Below are positions 1-11,160 of a stretch of 64,000 nt of DNA, piece after piece; the first letter of the stretch is position 1, and each line of letters begins with the position of its first letter. Position numbers and translations under genes: made by a program. Source of the DNA: Schistosoma mansoni (lineage: Eukaryota > Platyhelminthes > Trematoda > Strigeidida > Schistosomatidae); the NCBI RefSeq assembly GCF_000237925.1, contig NC_031502.1, positions 51,783,120-51,847,119 on the forward strand, read 5' to 3'. The notes beneath the pieces were generated by a model. That model saw nothing but the letters and a program-made list of their open reading frames with translations. It did no database searches and was not told the DNA's origin.

Positions 1-835
1 ACATTTCTCACTCGGAAACCCTTGACTGTCATTGGTTGACGGATTTTTTTAGTACATCATTTTGTGGCTCTCACACGGGCGTTTCTATCATCGTATAAAT
101 GAGCGTGATTTGTGTGCTTAGTGACCTCATATTTTGTGAGTGCCTGTAGAATACATTGTCTATGCCTCATCAAGACCTCTTGATCTAGTTAGCAGGGCCA
201 GGGACAACGGATTAGAATAGCCTATCGTGTTACAGTGTCTTTGACCTTCGTTCCGTTTACCGAATAAGGTGATCTCGTAATAGTATCAAGCCTATCAACA
301 CCCATTTGATTATTCATTGGGAAAAAGTCCCATATATGAAAAATACCCAGAATTATAACAAATTGTACGCTGCATATCATGATGAATATAGTTCACGTTC
401 ATCCAATATAAAGTATATCATATCTTGAATTAACATCACACTAGAATACATTAGGGTTATATTAAACAAAATATAACACTTAAATCAAGACAAATGTTAC
501 ACTGAATAATCATCATATTGAATTGAAAACGAAAGTAATGTTGAACAAGAATCATGATAAGTCTAAAATGTAATTTTCCCTTCCTATTTTGTCAAATCAG
601 TACTTGATAAATAATTGGAATACTCAGCAAGAGCTCCAAGAAGTTTGTCATAAACTCAATTTTGGATCATGAAGAAGAAATGAGGACAAGCGCGAACATT
701 CTGATACACGGGAAGTTCTTTTTGATGTATTTTTATGTTATGACTCCTAAATTAGTTGTTTGTGAACGTCATAGTACTGACTGTTCTGATTGGTATAGTA
801 ACCTCAATAAAAAATGGCTATTCTTTATTTAGTTA
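1..835. other. No gene recognised; intergenic
   Basis: AT-rich sequence with no convincing ORF or tandem repeat. The first ~290 bases are less AT-rich than what follows and may be the end of an interspersed repeat, but no second copy was seen in the window. Confidence 0.3.
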
Positions 836-840
836 GTTAA

Positions 841-1455
841 ATGTCAGAATTAATACAGTTTAAAGAAGAGCATATGAATATAAAAATACAAGTAAAATGC
901 GGAAAGAAATTGGCTAGAATAAGTGAATTAAATCGTAGGATAATAACTGAGATTGTAGATAGAACTGATGATCTGAGAAATACTTGTGACTATAAAGAGA
1001 GGTCAAATAAGATACTCGAATATAATTCAAATGGTAAAGCTATTTCTGACAATAGATTAAATGAATGAATCGATCCTTTAGACTGTTTGGACAGTGACCA
1101 ATTTAGTGCAGAAGTTATTTCCGGTAGATTTGTGATTGAAAATAATGCTACTAGAAAACTGGCGACTTTTATAATTCTTCTTTATTTTGATGATCTCATT
1201 GCAAACACTGAAAAGGAACTTAATAACGTTCTTGTTGGACCTGTGCCCAGATTAGATAAACTGGATGATAACGAGCAGGAGTCTGCAATTCTTATGGTAA
1301 GTGAACTTTTTGTTCAGTCTACACAATCATTCTAAGCCGAAAGACCTAACGAATATTTCAGCGATCTAGTTCATCAGGCCACAATAGACTTTGAATCTAG
1401 TCTAAATAAAACGGCTTCATTAGATGTAAAGGGTAATGGAATTTCTCTATCATAG
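841..1455 (+). pseudogene. Broken coding-like remnant, coiled-coil-like, unrecognised
   Basis: One reading frame stays protein-like for about 205 codons and is interrupted only by a TGA at 1066-1068 and a TAA at 1333-1335. The first part (MSELIQFKEEH...) is rich in charged and hydrophobic residues spaced like a coiled coil (KKLARISELNRRII). The second part contains FSAEVISGRFVIENNATRKL, and the third EYFSDLVHQATIDFESSLNK. The same frame surviving two stops over 600 bases in AT-rich DNA suggests a processed or otherwise dead copy of a host gene rather than chance. I do not recognise the parent. A TAA directly precedes the ATG. There is no poly(A) tail or target duplication that I can point to. 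The alternative is a chance long frame. Confidence 0.35.
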
Positions 1456-1659
1456 GCTAATGGAGAGACTGATGATAAATTTTATTGTTGAAAGAATATT
1501 GGTTTCGTTTGCAGAAATGTCATCAGTAGGATGCCCTCAGTGCCCACCACGAAGAGACTTGTTATATCTGAACGAAGAGTAAATAAATAGTGACCGGTAG
1601 GAATTATATATATTTGACCTATATACATTTGACCTATTGGCTACTGTTATCCGATTTGC

Positions 1660-2040
1660 CATTCTTAATTTATCCCCACTTTATTAGTTACAGTATCCCG
1701 TACTTACAACCACTTTCGACTTTATCTTGTATAATTATTATTTTGCATTTTGTGGTTTAATATGGTCTGGTCTGCTTGTGTATAAGCCAAGTATGTTTGA
1801 AATATATGATTCACACAGTGAAGGCTGATATTTGTACTCTGGACTGAACAGGTGGGACTAAGCAAGAGGTTTCTATACAGGGGACCAATAAGGACTCAAA
1901 GTTAACTCTAGGCTGCTCATACTGGTCAACGAATCATTGGTTTAGCACAAGGGCAAGTCCATATAAGTCGGTGTTCTAATTGGCCATTTTGTCACGTGAT
2001 ATTTAACGGGCCGTCGGACATAACAATGAGGTTGAAGATT
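1660..2040. repeat. Interspersed repeat, diverged copy 1 (paired with 36430-36790)
   Basis: This stretch aligns by eye with 36430-36790 in the same orientation. Shared landmarks in order are an ACTTTCGACTT-like block, a TTTATGGTGTAGT/TTTGTGGTTTAAT block, a tract ending in TGAAGGCTG/TGGAGGCTG, and a block around CAATAAGGACT. The order and spacing are conserved but identity is low. It could be an old terminal repeat of a retroelement; no coding part is attached. Confidence 0.4.
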
Positions 2041-3588
2041 ACTATACATATGTCGATGTGTGTAGTATATCTGACCACTCAGCTAAGCGCTTGAATACTG
2101 CTAGTTACGTGATAGATACGTACATAGAGCAAGAGAAATGATGGACAACTGGCAAAAAACTAGGGGTTAATTGTCATAGAGTATTAATTGCGATAATCGC
2201 GGTTAACAAGAGGACATATTTGTCAAAAGTCAACCGTGATATCAATTATCATATCCTTAAAGTTAATGAAAGATAAATGCACCACAGTTTTGGTGCTAGT
2301 TTCTTAAATTGTTTAATGTTTTGGTTAATAATGCTGATAGCATTTGGATTAAGATTATTAAGTTTATTGGATTGTCGAATACAGTGGAGTGCAATATCTC
2401 AACAACATGATAAATGAGCCTTCTACTCGACAATTTTGCTTATTAAGTTATAGTCAAATACAGTGAAATGGCTCAGAAAATTTCAAGAGCTTTACCTAAA
2501 GATAAAGTTGGGAGAGACTGATTGTGTGAGAAACGTGATTTCTTTGAGATGATCATACTCTAGAAACTTCGTAAACTGTAATTTGTCAACTCATGCTCGT
2601 TTCAATCTTGATATATAGACGTTAGATTTATCGCAAGCTCTTATTACGTCAGCGAAATATCAACTCAGTGTTGGATCTACAAACACTTAGACTGTAAATC
2701 TAATAAAAGGGCGCCGACTAATTAAATGCTTTGGTTTATTTGTGATTATAGTTGGACTATGTTTACGAATCAATGACTTTATCATAAGGTTGATTAGCGA
2801 AAGGATTGACTAATTTCTAGAACCTTAGTATAAAAAGAATATGTATGCGTACTACCCTAAGTCTTTCACATTCCAGTGACATTGACAAGTTATCTAAAGG
2901 AGTAATGACTGAATGCATTCAGATGAGCCATTGTCCAATTAACTAGAGGGATTTCGATAGTCAGTGTATAAGAATGAATGTTTGGAAATCTTTCCAGAGA
3001 GTTTGATTTAATAGTATTGGTGTTTCTGAAATTTTTCTTCTTGTTTCTTCTGTTATTGCTTATCCACGACTAGAATAAAAATGTTTCTATATTTTTCAGT
3101 GTTCTTTGACTAGACTTCTATTATTTGACAGTGTGGTTAAGATTTGTATTTATTTTTTCATTTTGTTGTTGTATGATGCCAGACATTCAATAATAAGGTC
3201 TTGTTTAATTAAACTGAGGGTTACGTCATACAGCGGTTGATTAATATTGTTCTTTGATTGTATGCTGGAAATGTTTGCTGGTTGACCTGTTTCCTACAAA
3301 CAGAAATTGTGATTCAATTTTGTCAGGATATTCTTATTGATTCTCAGTACATTAATTTATATCAGATAAACTTTTGAGTGTGTAAGCAACTTTGTTGAGT
3401 ACAGTATAAATTAACCACAAGATTTGTGTTTTGACATAATTGTTGATTTCGAGTGACTTAAAGAAGCTTCGTACAGGATAAAGAAGAGCATAGTAGTAAG
3501 GTATAGTTGAATAAACTTTACTTTATTAGGTCATTTTCTGTGTTAAAATTAAATATTCAAATTTCATTGGAAGCATAAGTACACCTAA
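2041..3588. other. No gene seen
   Basis: AT-rich intergenic DNA with no ORF of note and no recognised repeat. Confidence 0.3.
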
Positions 3589-3589
3589 G

Positions 3590-3715
3590 TCAGACCACCA
3601 CTGAAAACCTGGAAGTACTGAATGGCCGTTTCGCCCTAGTATAGGACCCTTTAACAGTGCGTATCCACAACCTCGCACGCGGAGCTCCAGCCCAGAACAT
3701 CCGTTCTCGTGCTTT
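3590..3715 (-). repeat. Hammerhead SINE family B fragment (copy B1)
   Basis: Minus-strand fragment of the family B repeat: the end with a CCTGGAAG-like block, the degenerate ribozyme region and the CGCACTG-like stem I region are recognisable. It abuts PLE reverse-transcriptase sequence and looks inserted into it. Confidence 0.5.
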
Positions 3716-3718
3716 CAT

Positions 3719-3870
3719 ATTTATATCTTTAACGTCGTTGAGTTTTTGAAATTTAGTCCGATCACTCAATATCGAGTTCATTTTACTGATGCAATCATCT
3801 TCGTTCATCAGAACTAGCCCTCTTCCTTTGTCGGGTTCGCTTATGATTAGAGTGTTTTTTTCTAAGCATA
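3719..3870 (-). mobile_element. Penelope-like element fragment (RT N-terminal motif)
   Basis: The minus strand reads TLIISEPDKGRGLVLM followed by NEDDCISKMNSILSD and TKFQKL. This is the 'DKGR.vVlm...Y..kM..lL.D..kF' block typical of the N-terminal part of Penelope-like reverse transcriptases. Only this block survives; it is a fossil piece next to a family B SINE fragment. Confidence 0.6.
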
Positions 3871-4639
3871 AGTAAAGCGTGTGATGATGTTTGCTAGGTG
3901 GTAACAGATGTCAACCAACATGGTCTTAAACCTTTTGATTTAAGCATAATCTTAAAGTCAGCAAAAAAATCACTTACTCAAAATTCGAATCGTTAACATT
4001 TGGTGGCCCTATATCTGACTCCAGTTGGATCGTTTCTGATTGCTATTGAGATATACATGTCGCTAATCCTCGTATATAATTATCGACTTAACTCATGTTA
4101 GTGAATAACGGAATTAATTAAGACAAATACAAAAATGAATTTTTGAGGGAGTATATTTTGTGCATTCATTGTCTTGGACAGACAATCGGAGGGACGAAGG
4201 GAAGAAAAGAGAGCAAAAGGAAACGATACACAGTTGAGAAGGCAAGTGAGCCAACTTAATTTAACCAAACGTGAATCGGTATTTATAGTCTAACAAAAAT
4301 AAGTCACAGACATGTGATGAATAAGATAAAAAGTGTACACGCATACACTCACATAAAATCAGTCAAGATTGATAAGCGAGTAATTAACAAGGGTCAAAAT
4401 GTGACTCGAAATAATTAAGTAGATTGGCCTGTCCAGAAACTAGAAAAACCTTTGTGAGCTCAACATAGTAACCAACACTATAAACACACCTATTGGATAA
4501 CCAGATTATTACTGGTGTAACTAAAATAGAATAAAAATTCACTTAAACTACAAACTGGACATTGATCACCTAGTAATCTTGATATATCTTTATCAAAAAT
4601 ACTTTTAGTCTGTATGAACTGTCTAAATATTCTATTTTT

Positions 4640-4860
4640 AATAGTTGAGATCATGAATCAATTGAAGCTAGACCAACATGGAAAACCTGGAAGCACTGGA
4701 CGATCGTTTCGTCCTATTTTAGTACTCTTCAGAAGTGTGCATTCACGATCCCACCTTGCGAGATTCGAACCCAGGACCTATCAGTTTCGCGTCGTCCAGT
4801 GTTTCCAGGTTTTCCATGGTGGTCTAGTTTCAATTGATTGATGATCTCAACTATTAAAAC
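4640..4860 (-). repeat. Hammerhead SINE family B with inverted terminal arms (copy B2)
   Basis: About 220 bp. The left arm (TAATAGTTGAGATCATGAAT... on the plus strand) recurs as an inverted copy at the right end (...ATGATCTCAACTATTA), giving arms of roughly 70 bp with few mismatches. The interior carries, on the minus strand, a tRNA-like B box (GGTTCGAATC) and a hammerhead ribozyme. The whole copy could fold into one long hairpin. Confidence 0.7.
4693..4740 (-). ncRNA. Hammerhead ribozyme motif, family B
   Basis: On the minus strand: core CTGAAGAG (4725-4732), stem II with one mismatch, GAAAC (4706-4710), perfect palindromic stem III ACGATCGT (4700-4707), cleavage triplet GTC, then CAGTGC (4693-4698), which pairs with the upstream stem I strand over four to five positions. 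All invariant core positions (CUGANGA, GAA, U16.1) are present. Stem III has no loop, so a dimeric RNA is the likely cleaving form. Confidence 0.65.
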
Positions 4861-5194
4861 TACTATAATATTCACAAAACCACTTCTGATATTCTATTTT
4901 TGTTCGAATCCGTATTAATGTACTAACTATAGAATAAGTGATATAATAAGTTATTCATCTCTTTTAAATGAAATAAGGAATATGTTGTGTGAAAATATTT
5001 TTTATAAAATTTTCATTACTACTCGTGTAAATTCAGTTTTAAGTTAGAATTAGGAATCAATTAGAATGATGGTTAAGGCATTTGTGCTATATTATGAATA
5101 GATAATGATCGTTCATTATAGCGAGTTAATTAAATTTAGACATATAAATCATTAGGTTACTGACCAATGGTCTAAAGTTTGAGCCGTTGATGAA

Positions 5195-5320
5195 AAACCT
5201 TAAGGTACTGGTTTCTAGCCCCTATGGGGTCGTGGATTTGTACTACTCTGAAATTCTATACCAGAACGAAACCGTTATCTAATGCTTCTTAGCTTTTAAT
5301 GGCTATCTACCTAAAGTATT
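5195..5320 (+). repeat. Possible very old family B SINE relic
   Basis: The order GGGGTCGTGGAT, TACTACTCTGA, CCAGAACGAAACCG, TAATGCTT follows the family B order (GATCGTGGAT, CACTGCTGAGGA, AGGACGAAACGG, CAGTGCTT), with many changes. Weak support. Confidence 0.25.
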
Positions 5321-5360
5321 TACGATTGACTGATCACTCACCAGTGACCAATGTCATTTG

Positions 5361-5545
5361 TTTATTTATTTCCCTTTGAAATTGTGGCCTTGGATATGAA
5401 TTTAATGGCCATGAAAATCTTTATCCTCTTCATTCACCTTGTGATTCAGCACTACTCTCTCGATTATTGTAATTCTTCAAGCGTTCAACTAATAGTTGAA
5501 ATCAGGTTGAAACTGTCACAGACTTTCAACAAGTGATAACTGCTG
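5361..5545 (+). repeat. Interspersed repeat of unknown type (paired with 26660-26870)
   Basis: Matches 26660-26870 in the same orientation over CTTCATTCxCCxTGxxATTCA-like blocks, TCAAGCxTTCAACTAAT, and a closing CTGCAGTAACG. An open frame of 61 codons here is not conserved in the other copy, so this is a repeat rather than a gene. Confidence 0.4.
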
Positions 5546-5549
5546 CAGT

Positions 5550-7173
5550 AACGGAATGGTCAAGAGCGTTTCAATGAAATATTTATTTTCATAAACAAAA
5601 CAATATCATTTTCATGGAGGCGACACGCATAATTATGAAGCTACAGTGATTGAAGAGAAACATTGTGTACACAGATCTGTCATGAAAAACGTAACATTCT
5701 AGACTAGGAATGTGTATGGACTGGGAACTAAGAGACAGATAAAGGCTCTTCTTAGAGCCACCCACAAACAGATTTCAGTGTATTTCTGTTATTGTATTCG
5801 GTATTGTTACATATATGTATTAATATATATAAATAATTAACTGTGATTTTACACTCTATGTGCGGTTTCTGTATTTTTGAAGAGAATATGATTGGTGAAC
5901 AGTTCTTATTACAGCCGTCTTAAAGAAAATCATGAGTAATTACGTTAACTAGTTTCACACTTTTACACAAGTTTTGTACTTATTAATATCAATTTATAAT
6001 GACTAGGGTTACAACGTAGATAGTTGTACTCGATCAGTGTTTGCTAGTAATCCATCCCGATCAGACAGCAGTTTAGTAGGGGACGAGGGCACAGGTGGGG
6101 ACAGAATATCCCAGTAAAATACATACATACGTACCATATATAAAATACTCCATTCGCAAATTTCCATCATTTGTCCTTCAAATTCTGTATGATTCTTCTT
6201 ATTCACAATTGCTTCCTATTTCCGTTACTATTCTCTTCAACTTAATCTTCTTAGCCTTCTGCTGCCAGAGTTTCCACTGCCAACTGGTGTACATAATACT
6301 TATTTCGACAGACATAAGTAGCATAAAAAATAAGTAATAATATTCCACCTATAAATTAATTTCAGTTTGCCAATATATTGCTACGTAGATCTGTCAGGAA
6401 ATAGAAATAATTGCATTATTCTTATTGCCTATTGAGCAGCATGGAAAGTAATGTTACTTAATAGTGGACTCAAACTTGATACTTTAAAATTACCTAAAAT
6501 CAATCAGTACTCGAACTGCATCATATTTGTTTAACCCAAAACTGCAAGTAAAATACTCTGCTTTCTTGTAGTATGAAATTCATGCATCTGTAATGGTATT
6601 GGTTATCGACCATACGATTTCTGAAGCCAAACATACGATAACTGGGAAGATAAGCATTCAGTATTTAACACTGAGAAAAGGTCAAAAATGATGTACGCGG
6701 GAAGACTTAATCGAAATGGCATAACTAGACCATGCAGGCGTAGTAGCTTTGTAATTTATTTCTTTTCATATTAAATATATTATTCTATCCCTAGCTCAAA
6801 TGCGTTCATCAGAAATGTTAACCATCATATTGCCGATCGTACGTAGGACGATTCAGTATAGACAATGTGATTTCTACGTGAGGTCTATTGGGACATGTAT
6901 ATTGGTGCCACCACGTGCTGAGGAATCTTCGTAATCAAATGAACTCATTTGTAGTTATTATCTCAGAAGGAGCTTACAAGTAATATACCATTTTGTTATG
7001 TCATTTATTGCCGACACTTGGGTTTATTGTTTTATTTCTTTTTGATATATTATTAGTAACTGTGAGTATTGCTATATCTTGAATAAACCTTTTTTTACTG
7101 GAATCCACCAGAGGTTATATAGACTGAGTAGTCATATCATGACATATCTACAATATTGGGATTAGGTCTATTA
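5550..7173. other. No gene seen
   Basis: AT-rich, with short chance ORFs on both strands around 6009-6337 that show no recognisable motif. It ends at an assembly gap. Confidence 0.3.
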
Positions 7174-7401
7174 NNNNNNNNNNNNNNNNNNNNNNNNNNN
7201 NNNNNNNNNNNNNNNNNNNNNNNNNNNNNNNNNNNNNNNNNNNNNNNNNNNNNNNNNNNNNNNNNNNNNNNNNNNNNNNNNNNNNNNNNNNNNNNNNNNN
7301 NNNNNNNNNNNNNNNNNNNNNNNNNNNNNNNNNNNNNNNNNNNNNNNNNNNNNNNNNNNNNNNNNNNNNNNNNNNNNNNNNNNNNNNNNNNNNNNNNNNN
7401 N
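7174..7401. other. Assembly gap (N run)
   Basis: 228 unknown bases; no flanking repeat is obvious. Confidence 0.99.
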
Positions 7402-8029
7402 TCGATCGATACTAATAACTTGTCATCTATGTTAATGATTAGCTATGGTGGTGCATTAGTAACCTTTAGTAGCATTTACTTGCTTTAGTAAAATAGATTT
7501 GTCAAAACATTGTAGTAGTGTTGAGTTGCGGTTGACTATGATCACTACTACAGGAAAACTACGTGCCAGTTGCTAGGTTAAACCCCTCTGAAGGCCAAAT
7601 ATCAGAAGGCAGTTGACGGTTGTAGTAAGATGTATTTGTTGGTGATCTTCTGGTATCGAAATAAATCCACAAGCGAGACTACTGAGAGTACGCGAGTTCG
7701 TGCAAGGTCACAAACAACGCAAAAGTGTTTTTTTGGCACACTTAAACAGGTGCAGTAAAACAATCACTGATGCAGTTGGTTATAATAATAATTGTTTCCA
7801 TTATACCAATCACGTTCTCTTTATAAAAGTAGGTCACTACAACAACCACTGGCAATTATGACCCTTAATCAACGTAAATAAACATAGGCTGGCAAGTGAT
7901 GTAAACAAGGATCAGATAGTTATCTAAGTCTAATTCTTCATCTTGTTTCTTCACTTACCATTTTATTCTGTTTTAGACTATGGACTATTCCTTAGCATCA
8001 GTAGGGGATTTTTGTGGATATTATATTAA
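7402..8029. other. No gene seen
   Basis: Intergenic sequence between an assembly gap and SINE copy B3; no motif recognised. Confidence 0.3.
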
Positions 8030-8030
8030 T

Positions 8031-8336
8031 TTCAATAGTTGAGATCATGAGTCAATTGAAGCTAGACCATCATGGAAAATCTGGAGGCACTGGACGGCCG
8101 TGGATATATCGCTCGATTTTGTGGATCGGTTGGAGTTAGATATTAACACCGTTGGATGCCGGCCGGCTCAGTGGTCGCGCTCGCGGGCGAAACTGATAGG
8201 TCCTGGGTTCGAATCTCGCGAGGCGAGATCCTGGATGCGCACTGCTGAGGAGTCCCACAATACGACGAAACGGACGTTCAGTGCTTCCAGGTTTTCCAGG
8301 ATGGTCTAGCTTCAACTGACTCATGATCTCAACTAT
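8031..8336 (+). repeat. Hammerhead SINE family B, best-preserved plus-strand copy (B3)
   Basis: Order on the plus strand: an inverted arm (AGTTGAGATCATGAGTCAAT..., ending CTGGACGGCCG at about 8100), a TTGTGGATCGGTTGGAGTTAG block, a tRNA-like segment with an A-box-like CGGCTCAGTGG (8165-8174) and a B box GGTTCGAATC (8206-8215), a hammerhead ribozyme (8239-8284), then the arm in sense orientation ending ATGATCTCAACTA. The A and B boxes are the internal RNA polymerase III promoter elements of tRNA-derived SINEs. The arms are about 65 bp and inverted. Confidence 0.75.
8239..8284 (+). ncRNA. Hammerhead ribozyme motif, family B
   Basis: Stem I is a perfect 6-bp helix: GCACTG (8239-8244) with CAGTGC (8279-8284). 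The core is CTGAGGA (8245-8251). Stem II pairs G52-C66, U53-A65 and C54-G64, with one mismatch (last two digits of the coordinate). GAA at 8267-8269 completes the core. Stem III (ACGGACGT) is one change away from the palindrome ACGGCCGT seen in the family. The cleavage triplet is GTT, an allowed NUH. All invariant core bases are present. Confidence 0.7.
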
Positions 8337-8339
8337 ATT

Positions 8340-9176
8340 CCCTAATATTTTTTTCCTTTCGAACATTGTCTGCCTAATTCCTAGTTTTCGAGTTTCATTG
8401 TTAAATAACAAAGACAATATTCCAGAAGCCTACAGTGAGTTTCAGCTATAAAGTTTCTGCAATCTTAAGCTTATTTCGGATTGTTCATACGATGACAGTC
8501 ACGTATTTATATGGACTGTTTTTGAATTTATACTGAATCAACTGAGTGAAAAAGTCAACAGCATCACTCACACCCAAGAATCAGTTGCAAAACTGTATGT
8601 TCAATCTGATTCCGTTTGGATTTATACTATTTATTACAATAGGATTTTTATGCATCAAATCTATTGGATAGTCTGAATTTCGAACATAACCCAGGCGAGT
8701 TTCACTATTTCGCTGAGTGATTTGCCATATTTCGTAACATGTATATATTTTCACATAGACTAACCATTTATATTTTGTATAAACCATTCCCAAAACCATT
8801 TTTGACCTTAGATATATTTAATACCTTCAGAAGAAAACACACTACCATGAGAAAGTATGTCGTTTTCATGAGAACCGTATGAGATTTAACATCTGACACT
8901 TCTTAGCTCTGATTATCATTGCTCTATATTCATGATAGTTACTAGGCTAATTACAGCAATCTCTTATGAAAAGTTTATATTATACCCATAATGTTCGTAA
9001 CTGTAGTTGTGTAAGTCACGTCTCAACCTATAAATTTTGTTGCCAAGTTTTAATGATCATATTTCTCACCAACGTATATGTTAACCTTGCTTATACATGC
9101 TTAATATTATTTCATCTCTATACCATTGAATTTATTAATTATTTAAACCATCATTAACGATTTCCACTATACCCAT
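8340..9176. other. No gene seen
   Basis: AT-rich; short ORFs at 8581-8799 (-) and 8966-9157 (+) have no recognisable motif. Confidence 0.3.
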
Positions 9177-9226
9177 AGTGAAACGGTCATTCAATGTTTC
9201 CAGGTTTTCAATGGTAGTCTAATTTA
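9177..9226 (+). repeat. Family B SINE end fragment (B4)
   Basis: GAAACGGTCATTCAATGTTTCCAG and the following GTTTTCAATGGTAGTCTAAT match the 3' arm of family B in sense orientation; nothing else of the repeat remains. Confidence 0.5.
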
Positions 9227-9332
9227 GAGAGGTCTATCTATTCACTAACCTAATTAGGTTCATAAAAATGATTCAAAATAAGATAGTTAATCGACTAATA
9301 AGAATTTATTATACAGATAATAATGATTTAAC

Positions 9333-9905
9333 GATACGTTATAAGAATGATGTTGATAAACAAGGAGGATCTGATGCAGACGTAAAGGCGAGGATTGGCA
9401 AAGCAAAAGCAGCATTTCTACAATTGAAGAACATATGGAACTCCAAACAACTGTCAACTAATTTCAAAGTCAGAATCTTCAATACGAACGTCAAGACAGT
9501 TCTACTGTATGGAGCTGAAACATGGAGAACTACTACATCCATCGTCAAGAAGGTACAAGTATTTATAGACAGTTGTCTACGCAAAACAATCAACATTCAC
9601 TGGCCGGATACTATCAGCAACAGCATGTTATGGGAGAGGACAAACCAGCAGGTTCCAGCTGAATAGGAAATTAGGAAAAGACGTTGGAAGTGGATAGGAC
9701 ATACATTAAGGAAATCACCAATGCACATTACAAGGCAATCCCTAACTTGGAATCCAGAAGGGAAGCGGAAAAGAGGAAGGCCAAAGAACACATTATGCCG
9801 GGAAATAGGAGCAGATATGAAGAGGATGAATGTTAACTGGAACGAACTGGAAAGGATTGCCCAGGACAGGGTTGGATGGATAGCACTATACAACAGTAAT
9901 TATTA
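9333..9905 (+). mobile_element. RTE-clade LINE (SR2-like), 3' ORF fragment
   Basis: Encodes the C-terminal part of the RTE polyprotein downstream of the reverse-transcriptase catalytic box: [58 protein letters not shown] and IAQDRVGW. The frame is continuous across the piece except for one TAG at 9664-9666. It is 5' truncated and, unusually, also lacks the 3' end with the TAAG tail: after GW the sequence changes at about 9890-9905, where a PLE terminal repeat begins. A short, inactive copy. Confidence 0.85.
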
Positions 9906-10009
9906 TTAGGTGGTTGAAAGTACTCAACAGGAGACCTTAGACCTAGTTTCCTGTTATTTGGCACTCTCCAGTACAGGATACCAGTAATCTTGACGAGTGG
10001 CAAATGAAT
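9906..10009 (-). repeat. PLE terminal-repeat fragment with decayed hammerhead
   Basis: On the minus strand this matches the repeat at 42035-42110 (third hammerhead family): the blocks corresponding to CAACAGGAAACC, the stem III palindrome, TTGGCACTCGTCAG and GTAATCTTGA are all in order, but the ribozyme core is altered. It runs into an assembly gap. Confidence 0.5.
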
Positions 10010-10209
10010 NNNNNNNNNNNNNNNNNNNNNNNNNNNNNNNNNNNNNNNNNNNNNNNNNNNNNNNNNNNNNNNNNNNNNNNNNNNNNNNNNNNNNNNNNNN
10101 NNNNNNNNNNNNNNNNNNNNNNNNNNNNNNNNNNNNNNNNNNNNNNNNNNNNNNNNNNNNNNNNNNNNNNNNNNNNNNNNNNNNNNNNNNNNNNNNNNNN
10201 NNNNNNNNN
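10010..10209. other. Assembly gap (N run)
   Basis: Exactly 200 unknown bases, so probably a placeholder of arbitrary length. The left flank is the PLE repeat fragment. Confidence 0.99.
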
Positions 10210-10384
10210 CTTCTAGAATTAATTTTTTTCTTGTTGTGCTAATGAGGTATGTCAGTCTGAACCGATGTATGTATGTGCCTGGTCCTATGTTACAGAAGAC
10301 TGACCACGACCAACGCAAAAATTATAAATGCTATGAAACCTAGTTTTCGTTGTGGATAATTGAATACCAATAATCCATACATTA

Positions 10385-10590
10385 ATAAATATAATAAACG
10401 AATATAAATAATAATAATAATAAACATAATATTTATATATCAGAGTTATTATTGTCTTTGTTACTACCCTGTTTTTCACAAATAATCACTATAGTATCAA
10501 TGAATAGAATGAATAGTACAAATGATAATAATTGAATGAATGAATGAATGGATAATAATAATAATAATAATAATATAGATTATTGATAAA
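10385..10590. repeat. AAT/GAAT-rich microsatellites
   Basis: Contains ATA/AAT runs at about 10407-10430 and 10553-10575 and a GAAT run at about 10534-10550. Simple-sequence DNA with no coding potential. Confidence 0.8.
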
Positions 10591-10640
10591 TCTAATAAGA
10601 TAAACTGAGTGCAATCGTTTAAGCAAAAAACATCTTCATC

Positions 10641-10860
10641 AATTCAATATTATTCATTAGATAATCAATGATAGAAAAAAAGTTTTTTTTTCTGTTTTTC
10701 TTTTTCTCTTTCTCCCTCCCCCCCTCTCTCTCTCTCGAAAAATCGTCATTAATTCAATATTATTCATTAGGTAATCAATAAAAAGAAAAACAGTTTTTTT
10801 CTGTTTTTCTTTTTCTCCTTTTTTCTCCCCCCCTCTCTCTCTCTCGAAAAATCTTCTTTT
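10641..10860. repeat. Two tandem copies of a 110-bp unit rich in pyrimidines
   Basis: AATTCAATATTATTCATTAG occurs at 10641 and again at 10751. Each is followed by a T-rich stretch, a CTTTTTCTC tract and a (CT)n block ending CTCTCTCGAAAAATC. The two units differ at few positions apart from the length of the homopolymer tracts. The minus-strand ORF spanning it is low-complexity and not a gene. Confidence 0.85.
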
Positions 10861-11160
10861 ATTCTTCATAAATTAATAAATTACGTATATATATAAATAT
10901 AAAATTATTACATATTATTATTGATTATATTTAATTATGCAATCTATATGATGAAAGAATAATTTAATGGGAAAAAAGAAGTTTTATTAATTAAATAAAC
11001 AACTGACTAAAAGAGTAGATAGAACATTGAAAAAAGAGGGTTATATAGAAAGTCTACAGTTGGACAATAGAGTCATTTCTATAGAGCAGTATCAATCAAA
11101 TAACAATGAAACTTGATAACGATGCTGAATCATCGTGCTAGAATGATTTGATCGGATGAC

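Noticed and set aside
10657-10869. Minus-strand Lys/Glu-rich ORF
   Set aside because: It is simple pyrimidine-rich tandem repeat sequence; the frame is a by-product of composition.
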